Below are positions 1 through 4,941 of a stretch of 5,175 bases of DNA, in pieces. How positions within the stretch are numbered: position 1 is the first letter of the stretch; each line of letters starts with the position of its first letter. The DNA lies in contig CALLYX010000091.1 of the NCBI GenBank assembly GCA_937858775.1, positions 1-5,175 on the forward strand. The letters are read 5' to 3'. Origin of the DNA: an uncultured bacterium (GTDB taxonomy: Bacteria; Auribacterota; Tritonobacteria; UBA1439). The notes under the pieces were generated by a model, which was not told the origin of the DNA, did no database searches, and saw nothing but the letters and a program-made list of their open reading frames with translations. The position numbers were made by a program, and so were the translations under genes.

Positions 1-268
1 CCGGGAGGCCGCTCCCGCGCACCGCGCGGAGCATCTCCCCCAGGCCGTGGAGGCCCTTTCCGGCCCCCGCGCCGGCCCGCACCAGCGCCTTGGTCCCGGC
101 AATCCCCCCGCGCTTCACCCGGCGCGCCTCGAGGCGCCACCCTTTCACGGGCACGCCGCGCAGCGCCGAGCGCAACCCCTCGAGGGGCAGCCCGGCGTCG
201 AGAAGCGCCCCGAGGATCATGTCGCCGCTTACCCCGGAAAAACAGTCGAAATACGCGATTTTTTTCAT
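1..268 (-). CDS. larC: Nickel-pincer nucleotide cyclometallase LarC, N-terminal part (runs off the window)
   Basis: Reading the minus strand from the ATG at 266-268 gives 89 uninterrupted codons to the window edge. The product begins MKKIAYFDCFSGVSGDMILG, the hallmark of the LarC (DUF111) family. It continues with ALLDAGLPLEGLRSAL, the R-rich VKRGGIAGTKALV strand and HGLGEMLRAVRGSGLP, where family members have a His-rich turn followed by a helix. LarC uses CTP to insert nickel into the dithiolated pyridinium mononucleotide, the last step of nickel-pincer nucleotide synthesis. Its position right after larB supports the assignment. No Shine-Dalgarno sequence is visible in the 20 bases upstream (ACCGCGTGTCCGACC), and no earlier ATG, GTG or TTG occurs in frame in the gap. 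In some lactobacilli larC is read through a programmed frameshift (LarC1/LarC2). The relevant region is outside this window, so that cannot be judged here. Confidence 0.93.
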   Translation of the reverse strand, partial: MKKIAYFDCFSGVSGDMILGALLDAGLPLEGLRSALRGVPVKGWRLEARRVKRGGIAGTKALVRAGAGAGKGLHGLGEMLRAVRGSGLP

Positions 269-359
269 GGTCGGACACGCGGTTTTTCGCCGCCCGGGCG
301 CGGCCGGCGCGATCCCGGAATAGGGATGGGCGATCCCCTTTTCACTATATCCCGGCGCG

Positions 360-379
360 CCGCCCCCGCGGGGGGGCGG
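360..379 (-). terminator. GC hairpin after larB (terminator-like, no U-tract)
   Basis: CCGCCCCC (360-367) and GGGGGCGG (372-379) form a perfect 8-bp stem with a 4-base loop, beginning 15 bases past the larB stop codon. No T-run follows on the minus strand (it continues CGCGCCGGGATATAG), so it is not a standard intrinsic terminator. It may instead be an attenuator, an mRNA-stabilising 3' hairpin, or a composition effect in GC-rich DNA. Confidence 0.4.
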
Positions 380-394
380 AAGCCCGACGGATTC

Positions 395-1144
395 TCAACC
401 CCTCCTGTTGATCAGCGCGGCGGCGTATCCGGCCCCGAAGCCGTTGTCGATATTCACCACCGTCACGCCGGCGACGCAGCTGTTGAGCATGCCGAGGAGC
501 GCCGCGATCCCCCCCAGGCTGGCGCCGTAGCCGACGCTGGTCGGCACGGCTATCACGGGCGCCCCCACGAGCCCCCCGACCACGCTGGGCAGCGCCCCCT
601 CCATCCCGGCGGCGACGACGATCACCCTGGCGCGAGCGAGGCTCGGCAGCTTGTCGATCACCCGATGCAGGCCCGCGACGCCCACGTCGCAGTACCGCCT
701 GACTGTGTTCCCCATGATCTCCGCGGTTACGGCCGCCTCCTCGGCGACCGGGCCGTCGGATGTGCCGGCGCTGACGACCGCTATGAAGCCGGGCGCCTTC
801 CGCAGGCGCCGCCGCTCGACCGTCACCGCGCGGGCCCTTCGGTGATAGACCGCGTTCGGGAACCGGCCGAGGATGCGCCCGTACGCGTCCTCGGAGGCCC
901 GCGTGGCGAGGAGGTTCTCCCCCCCCGCGCAGATCCTGCCCGCTATATCCTCGATCTCGTCGAGGCTCTTCCCCTGGCAGAAGATGACCTCGGGATAGCC
1001 CTGCCTCAGCGTACGGTGCCTGTCCAGCGTGCTGTGGCCGAGATCCTCGAACGGGAGGTGGCGGAGCCTCTCCACGGCGGCCGAGGGGCTCACCCTCCCC
1101 CGCGCCACGTCCGCGAGGAGTCTCTTCAGAAGGGCGGGGTTCAT
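395..1144 (-). CDS. larB: Nickel-pincer cofactor biosynthesis protein LarB
   Basis: LarB carboxylates the pyridinium ring of nicotinic acid adenine dinucleotide and hydrolyses it to pyridinium-3,5-biscarboxylate mononucleotide, the first step towards the nickel-pincer nucleotide of lactate racemase LarA and relatives. The 249-residue product is of family length. An N-terminal region (1-115, LDRHRTLRQGYPEVIF near 40-55) is followed by a PurE-like domain (about 118-245). That domain carries VSAGTSDGPVAEEA (124-137), DVGVAGLHR (153-161), AAGMEGALPSVVGGL (178-192), AVPTSVGYGA (199-208), MLNSC (219-223) and VNIDNGFGAGYAA. From memory of LarB work, the Cys of the LNSC motif (C223 here) is the one forming the cysteinyl-pyridine intermediate. 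The ATG at 1142-1144 has GGAGGA 11 bases upstream, somewhat far but strong. A 102-base gap separates it from tsaD. larC follows after 126 bases, the expected pathway partner. larA and larE are not seen here. Confidence 0.96.
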   Translation of the reverse strand: MNPALLKRLLADVARGRVSPSAAVERLRHLPFEDLGHSTLDRHRTLRQGYPEVIFCQGKSLDEIEDIAGRICAGGENLLATRASEDAYGRILGRFPNAVYHRRARAVTVERRRLRKAPGFIAVVSAGTSDGPVAEEAAVTAEIMGNTVRRYCDVGVAGLHRVIDKLPSLARARVIVVAAGMEGALPSVVGGLVGAPVIAVPTSVGYGASLGGIAALLGMLNSCVAGVTVVNIDNGFGAGYAAALINRRG

Positions 1145-1155
1145 CTGGGCGATGG

Positions 1156-1161
1156 TCCTCC
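1156..1161 (-). promoter_or_regulatory. Ribosome binding site of larB
   Basis: GGAGGA on the minus strand lies 11 bases before the ATG at 1142-1144. The spacing is slightly longer than ideal, but no closer in-frame start exists upstream and the family N-terminus begins here. Confidence 0.6.
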
Positions 1162-1182
1162 AACCGGTTCCCGGCCCACCGG

Positions 1183-1205
1183 GGCCGCGGGGACGGCCCG
1201 CGGCC
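1183..1205. repeat. 9-bp inverted repeat between tsaD and larB
   Basis: GGCCGCGGG (1183-1191) and CCCGCGGCC (1197-1205) are perfect complements around a 5-base loop (GACGG). The element lies in the 102-base gap between the tsaD stop and the larB start. A second possible pairing (1203-1209 with 1221-1227) overlaps it and would compete. No T-run follows on either side, so a classical terminator is not supported. Confidence 0.5.
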
Positions 1206-1246
1206 GGGGATGCCCCCTGCCCCCGGCAGCCGGCGACGGACCATCC

Positions 1247-2251
1247 TTAACATAACCTCAGGCCAGGGTCAATGTCGAGGTCCAGGCCGTGCCTCTCCCC
1301 CGCGGCCCACTTCGCGCAGGCGAGGGAGGCGATCATGACGGCGTTGTCGGTGCAATACCGCTTCGGCGGGCAGACGAGGCGGATCCCCATCCCCGCCGCA
1401 GCGTGCTCGAGCCCGCGCCGGATCGCCTCGTTCCGCGCGACCCCCCCCGCGAGGATCACCGTCCGCGCGCCGGCGCGGCGCGCCCCGGCCATGGTCTTGG
1501 ACCGCAGGACATCCAGCACCGCCTCCTGGAACCCGCGCGCGATCGCGTCTATCTCCTCCTCAGGCGGCCGCCCCCCGCCGCCCGCCTTTATCCGGTACAT
1601 GACGGCGGTCTTGAGACCGCTCAGGCTGAACTGCAAGTCGCCGCTCGCGATAAGCGGGCGCGGGAAGCGCACCGCGCGCGGCGCCCTGCACGCCCGCGCC
1701 TCGATCGCCGGCCCACCGGGGTACGGTAGGCCGAGAAGCGACGCCACCTTGTCGTACGCCTCGCCCACCGCATCGTCGCGGGTCTGCCCGATGACCTCGT
1801 AGCGCCCGCGCCCGGGCATGCGCGCGAGGAGGGTGTGCCCCCCCGAGACGATCAGTGCTACCGCCGGGTAGTCGATCGCCCCCTCCGCGAGGCACGCCTG
1901 GATATGCCCCTCGAGATGGTTGACGCCGAGCAGCGGAACGCCCAGCGCGCAGGCGAGGCCCTTGCCGAAGCTCACCCCCGCGAGGAGGCATCCGGCGAGC
2001 CCCGGCCCCCGCGTCACCGCCACGAGGCCGATATCCCCTGGCGACACGCCGGCCTCCCCCATCACCCGGGCCGTGAGGGGCGCTAGGAGCGCCAGATGCC
2101 GGCGCGAGGCGAGTTCGGGGACGACCCCTGCGTACGGGGCGTGCAGGTCGTCCTGCGAGGCGACCGCCTCGGCGGCGACCGCGCCGCGGAGCGAGTCGAA
2201 CAACGCGACACCCGTCTCGTCGCAGGAGGTCTCTATCCCAAGGGCCAGCAC
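1247..2251 (-). CDS. tsaD: tRNA N6-threonylcarbamoyladenosine (t6A37) transferase subunit TsaD
   Basis: TsaD transfers the threonylcarbamoyl group from threonylcarbamoyl-AMP to A37 of ANN-decoding tRNAs, working in the cytoplasm with TsaB and TsaE; TsaC makes the intermediate. The 334-residue product has the usual family length and motifs: LGIETSCDET at the start, the metal ligands H112 and H116 in NHLEGH, VSGGHT (135-140), GEAYDKVA (163-170), FSLSGLK, AGGVARN (268-274) and the third metal ligand D302 in CTDNAVMIA. A Gly run (about 224-227) before RPPEEE is the only low-complexity spot. GTG at 2249-2251 is preferred because GAGGTG sits six bases upstream and the protein then begins MLALGIETSC, as the family does. 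GTG at 2258-2260 (three residues longer) and GTG at 2318-2320 (overlapping ctpA) are less likely. The stop is TAA at 1247-1249. TsaB, TsaE and TsaC are not in the window. Confidence 0.97.
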   Translation of the reverse strand: MLALGIETSCDETGVALFDSLRGAVAAEAVASQDDLHAPYAGVVPELASRRHLALLAPLTARVMGEAGVSPGDIGLVAVTRGPGLAGCLLAGVSFGKGLACALGVPLLGVNHLEGHIQACLAEGAIDYPAVALIVSGGHTLLARMPGRGRYEVIGQTRDDAVGEAYDKVASLLGLPYPGGPAIEARACRAPRAVRFPRPLIASGDLQFSLSGLKTAVMYRIKAGGGGRPPEEEIDAIARGFQEAVLDVLRSKTMAGARRAGARTVILAGGVARNEAIRRGLEHAAAGMGIRLVCPPKRYCTDNAVMIASLACAKWAAGERHGLDLDIDPGLRLC

Positions 2252-2257
2252 CGAGCG

Positions 2258-2263
2258 CACCTC
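2258..2263 (-). promoter_or_regulatory. Ribosome binding site of tsaD
   Basis: GAGGTG on the minus strand lies six bases before the GTG at 2249-2251. It selects this start over the GTG at 2258-2260, which is itself part of the site and has only a weak upstream GAG. Confidence 0.65.
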
Positions 2264-2267
2264 GTGG

Positions 2268-2285
2268 AAAAGGGGCGGCCCGCCC
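2268..2285 (-). terminator. Short GC palindrome with TTTT between ctpA and tsaD
   Basis: On the minus strand a short palindrome GGGCGGGCCGCCC (2273-2285) is followed by C and then TTTT (2268-2271). The usable stem is only 5 bp with a 3-base loop and the T-tract is short. At most this is a weak, partial intrinsic terminator in the 46-base gap. It lies just before the tsaD ribosome binding site and could also affect tsaD translation. Confidence 0.25.
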
Positions 2286-2297
2286 GGGGCGGCGTCG

Positions 2298-3614
2298 TCA
2301 CCGCGGCGCGTTCCGCACACGGGGGGCCGGGCCGGCGGCGACCGATTTTCCGCAGGCGAGGAGCCCTTGGAGGAGATCGACGGCGCGATCCAGCTGCAGA
2401 TCCGCGGCGGCCCCCAACTTCTTCAGTTCCGCCTTCTCGGCGGAGAGGTCGGTTCCCTGCTGGTTCTCGCTGATCATCTTCTCCAGCCGGCGCTTGAGCA
2501 GCACCTTGATCTCCTGCTCGTCCGTCATTTGAACGACGATATCCGGCTTGACCCCCACCTTCTGGATGCACCGCCCGCTGGGGGTGAAGTATTTCGCGGT
2601 GGTCAGCCGCAGCGCCGAGCCGTCGGAGAGCGGGAGGACGCTCTGCACGGAGCCCTTGCCGAACGTCGTCTCCCCCAGGATGATCCCGCGACCCCAGTCC
2701 TGGATCGCCCCGGCCACGATCTCGGACCCGCTCGCGCTCCCCTTGTTCACCAGAACGACCATGGGGCAGTCCGGATATGCCGCCGCGCTGTGGGACTTGA
2801 ACTCGACGTTCTGGGCCTTGAGCCGCCCCTTCGTGTAGACGAGCATCCGGTCGCCGCCGATGAACTTGTCGGCCACCTCTATGGCGACCTGCAACAGGCC
2901 GCCGGGGTTGTTGCGGAGGTCGAGGACGAGCGCCCGCATCCCGCGCTTCTTCAGGTCCTGCAGCGCCTTGTCGAGGTTGCCGCCGGTGCGCTCCTGAAAC
3001 TGGGTGAGCCGGACGTAGCCGACCTTGCCCGTCACCAGCTTGGCGTCCTTGACGCTCTGTATCTGTATGTTCGCGCGGGTGATGGCGAACGGCACCATCG
3101 CGCCGGTGGAGGGCCGCATCACGGTGATGCGGGCCACCGTTCCGGGCGTCCCCCTGAGCTTACGGACCGCCTCCACCAGGCTCAGGTCCTTGGTGGACAG
3201 CCCCTCGATCTCGACGATCCTGTCGCCCGCCCTCAGCCCCGCCTTGAAGGCGGGGGTGTCCTCGATCGGCGAGACGACGGTGAGGAACTTGTCCCTTATG
3301 GTGATCTCGATCCCCAGCCCCCCGAACTCCCCCTCCGTCTCGACCTTCATCTCCCGGTAGATCTCCTCGTCCATGAACTGGCTGTGCGGATCGAGGGCGG
3401 CGCACATCCCCTTGATGGCGCCGTAGGCGAGGTCGCGCTCCGGCACCTCTCGGTAGTAGTTCCTGGCCACTACCTCCAGTCCGGACACGAAGAGATCGAG
3501 ACTCGACTTGAGCTGCTTGTCCTGCGCCGGGGAAGGCGGGGTGAAGATCGCCGACAGGAGGCAGTAGGCGGCGAGGCCGGTGGCCGCTGCGGCGGCATAG
3601 CGGGGGGGGCGCAC
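2298..3614 (-). CDS. ctpA: Carboxyl-terminal processing protease (S41 family, CtpA type), exported
   Basis: From the GTG at 3612-3614 this is a 438-residue protein. It has a basic start and a hydrophobic stretch (about 6-25; AAAAATGLAAYC...), acting as signal peptide or uncleaved anchor. An N-terminal helical region ending in ALDPHSQFM (about 73-81), a PDZ domain (about 97-181, GGLGIEI...AGLRAGDRI), the S41 core with LDLRNNPGG (231-239), and a C-terminal helix (QLDRAVDLL) follow. The catalytic set is complete: Ser295 in GSASGSE, Lys320 in TFGKG and Gln324. The 25-residue Ser-Lys spacing equals that of E. coli Prc. The family cuts proteins near their C-termini in the periplasm or at the envelope, often with an adaptor; the substrate is unknown. 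The upstream S41 gene stops at 3617-3619, so the genes are separated by two bases or overlap by four if TTG at 3618-3620 is used (440 residues). Two AGGAG copies lie just upstream, one suitably spaced for each start. The 46-base gap to tsaD suggests a shared transcript. Confidence 0.95.
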   Translation of the reverse strand: MRPPRYAAAAATGLAAYCLLSAIFTPPSPAQDKQLKSSLDLFVSGLEVVARNYYREVPERDLAYGAIKGMCAALDPHSQFMDEEIYREMKVETEGEFGGLGIEITIRDKFLTVVSPIEDTPAFKAGLRAGDRIVEIEGLSTKDLSLVEAVRKLRGTPGTVARITVMRPSTGAMVPFAITRANIQIQSVKDAKLVTGKVGYVRLTQFQERTGGNLDKALQDLKKRGMRALVLDLRNNPGGLLQVAIEVADKFIGGDRMLVYTKGRLKAQNVEFKSHSAAAYPDCPMVVLVNKGSASGSEIVAGAIQDWGRGIILGETTFGKGSVQSVLPLSDGSALRLTTAKYFTPSGRCIQKVGVKPDIVVQMTDEQEIKVLLKRRLEKMISENQQGTDLSAEKAELKKLGAAADLQLDRAVDLLQGLLACGKSVAAGPAPRVRNAPR

Positions 3615-3616
3615 TC

Positions 3617-4897
3617 TCAACTCCTCTCCTTGTGTTCCAGGATATGGATTCCCTTGATGAGATCGACGGCGCGCTGGGTCATCGGGTCAAGCCCCTCCTC
3701 GTCCTTCACGCCCTTCTCGACCTTCACGCCCTTCACGCCCCTCAGATCCCTTTCAACGCCGTCCTCCGCGAGGGCGATCTCCTCCTCCTCCGCCCCCGCC
3801 TCGCCCGGGGCGACCGCCGGAAGCGGGACCTCCACATCCGGATCGAGCCCCTCGTCCTGGATCTCGGAGCCGTCGGGGGTCCGGTACACCGCGGTGAGCA
3901 TCGTGATCACGGAGCCGTCCTTGAGCGTGAAGGAGCCCTCCTCGAAGGCGCAACCGAAGCTCCTCTGGCCCATCAGGACCCCCCGCCCCCCGTCCTGGAG
4001 CGCCCCGGCGATCACCTCCGCGGCCCCGCTGGTTCCGGCGTTGACGAGGACCACGACGGGCCCGACGACATGGGGCGCCTTCCCGCCCGACCTGAACTCC
4101 CTGGCCGCCTCCTTCGTCCGCCCCGAGAGCGTGGCCAGGAGCCCGCCGGACGGGATGAAATGTTCGGCGATCGCGAGCGCGGACCCTATCTCCCCCGCCG
4201 GGCAGTCGCGCAGGTCGAGGACCATCCCGTCGCCCCCCTCCCGGTTCAGCTTGGCGATCAGATCCGCGGCCCTCGCGGGGGTCTCCGTGTCGAAGCGCGA
4301 TATCCTCATAAGGGCGATCTTCTCCTCCAGCATCTCCACCCGCGCCGGGGCCCCTTCGATCTTGCCGGGGAGAAGGGTAAAATCGAGGAACTCGCGCTCG
4401 CCCCGCCGCGCCACCTGGAGCTCGAGCCGCCGGGTCGTCTCGCCCCGGAAGAGCTGTATGAGCTCGGCGAGCGGGCGGTCGTCCACGGGCTCCTTGTCGA
4501 TCTTGATGATGAGATCGCCGCTCTTCACGCCGGCCTTCCACGCCGGCCCGCCCTCGACGGGCGCCACCACGGTGAGGAGCTTATCCTTGTACGCCACCTC
4601 TAGGCCGTAGGTGCCGGCGCCCTTGTCGGGGGAGGGGCGGGGGCCGCGGACGGACGCGGCCGGCATATAGGTGCTGTAGCTGTCCAGGGAGTTCAGCATG
4701 CCCCGGAGGGCGTCCTGCATGAGCCTCTCCGAGCTGAGCTTCTCTATATAATCCCGCTGGATGATCGTCACGACGTCGCAGAGGATGTCGAGGCCCTTGT
4801 ATACCCCCGGCCCCTTCTCCGCCGCAGCCGGGGATGCGAGAAGAAGGGGGAGGAGGAGAGCGGAGAGCCGCCGAGCCCGCAACGCCCGATTCTTCAT
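3617..4897 (-). CDS. Exported S41-family (CtpA-like) protein lacking the catalytic residues; predicted pseudoprotease
   Basis: This 426-residue protein has the domain order of carboxyl-terminal processing proteases. It has a signal peptide (basic MKNRALRARR, hydrophobic core to about 20, likely cleavage after SPAAA at 26), an N-terminal helical segment (about 33-79, SLDSYSTYM matching the family LDPHSxFM), a PDZ domain (about 95-180), the S41 core (about 185-360) and a family-type C-terminal helix (MTQRAVDLIKG). The core keeps VVVLVN, E294, AGALQD, GRG and SFG, but the positions equivalent to the Ser nucleophile, Lys base and supporting Gln are G291, C316 and E320. The RNNPGG oxyanion turn reads RDCPAG (230-235). 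I confirmed G291, C232 and C316 codon by codon. An acidic linker (about 362-383) and GVK-type repeats (387-398) precede the last helix. The ATG at 4895-4897 is chosen because GGAAGGA lies six bases upstream and a signal peptide follows. The in-frame extension to 5086 would run through the transketolase gene. It is probably co-transcribed with the active paralogue downstream. Its role is inferred: a non-proteolytic partner or substrate binder. Confidence 0.9.
   Translation of the reverse strand: MKNRALRARRLSALLLPLLLASPAAAEKGPGVYKGLDILCDVVTIIQRDYIEKLSSERLMQDALRGMLNSLDSYSTYMPAASVRGPRPSPDKGAGTYGLEVAYKDKLLTVVAPVEGGPAWKAGVKSGDLIIKIDKEPVDDRPLAELIQLFRGETTRRLELQVARRGEREFLDFTLLPGKIEGAPARVEMLEEKIALMRISRFDTETPARAADLIAKLNREGGDGMVLDLRDCPAGEIGSALAIAEHFIPSGGLLATLSGRTKEAAREFRSGGKAPHVVGPVVVLVNAGTSGAAEVIAGALQDGGRGVLMGQRSFGCAFEEGSFTLKDGSVITMLTAVYRTPDGSEIQDEGLDPDVEVPLPAVAPGEAGAEEEEIALAEDGVERDLRGVKGVKVEKGVKDEEGLDPMTQRAVDLIKGIHILEHKERS
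3621..3630 (-). promoter_or_regulatory. Double Shine-Dalgarno before the active S41 gene
   Basis: The minus strand reads AGGAGAGGAG directly before TTG (3618-3620), with AGA and then GTG (3612-3614). The distal AGGAG is five bases from TTG and the proximal AGGAG is six bases from GTG, so both starts are served. The site lies inside the last codons of the upstream S41 gene, which supports translational coupling of the two paralogues. Confidence 0.7.
3704..3739 (-). repeat. Nine-base microrepeat coding GVK-GVK-VEK-GVK
   Basis: Within the inactive S41 gene the 10-mer CCTTCACGCC occurs on the plus strand at 3703, 3721 and 3730, in a 9-base period with one degenerate unit between. It encodes four three-residue units (residues 387-398) in the linker before the C-terminal helix. 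The period keeps frame, so unit gain or loss would change linker length without breaking the gene. Confidence 0.6.
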
Positions 4898-4903
4898 GGA
4901 AGA

Positions 4904-4910
4904 TCCTTCC
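4904..4910 (-). promoter_or_regulatory. Ribosome binding site of the inactive S41 gene
   Basis: On the minus strand GGAAGGA is followed by six bases (TCTTCC) and the ATG at 4895-4897. This fixes the start of the S41 paralogue and argues against the long upstream in-frame extension through the transketolase gene. The first two G residues of the site also belong to the stem of the hairpin at 4909-4926. Confidence 0.75.
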
Positions 4911-4926
4911 GCCCCCGGAGGGGCGG
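4909..4926. repeat. 7-bp GC hairpin between transketolase and the S41 pair
   Basis: CCGCCCC (4909-4915) and GGGGCGG (4920-4926) form a perfect 7-bp stem with a 4-base loop in the 44-base gap. The stem closely resembles the one after larB (360-379). No T-run follows. It abuts and slightly overlaps the ribosome binding site at 4904-4910. Confidence 0.45.
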
Positions 4927-4941
4927 GCTGGGAGACGCCGC

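Noticed and set aside
259..265. Run of seven T on the plus strand as a terminator tract
   Set aside because: It is the complement of the AAA-AAA-A run coding MKKI at the larC start, and no plus-strand gene ends before it.
344..349. TATAGT on the minus strand as a -10 promoter box for larC
   Set aside because: At the right distance upstream there is only a GC hairpin with no -35-like hexamer and no extended -10 TG, so a promoter is not supported.
47..1255. Open plus-strand frame of 402 codons opposite larB and larC
   Set aside because: It is antisense to clear larB and larC coding sequence and has low-complexity Pro/Arg/Gly composition without a family signature.
3555..3570. Possible lipobox at the Cys in LAAYC of the active S41 protein
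   Set aside because: The residue before Cys is Tyr, which does not fit the small residue required at that position. An ordinary signal peptide or membrane anchor fits better.
1920..4610. Open plus-strand frame of 896 codons lying antisense to tsaD and both S41 genes
   Set aside because: It mirrors three conserved minus-strand genes. The product is Ser/Pro/Arg-rich with no recognisable motif, as expected of a shadow frame in GC-rich DNA.
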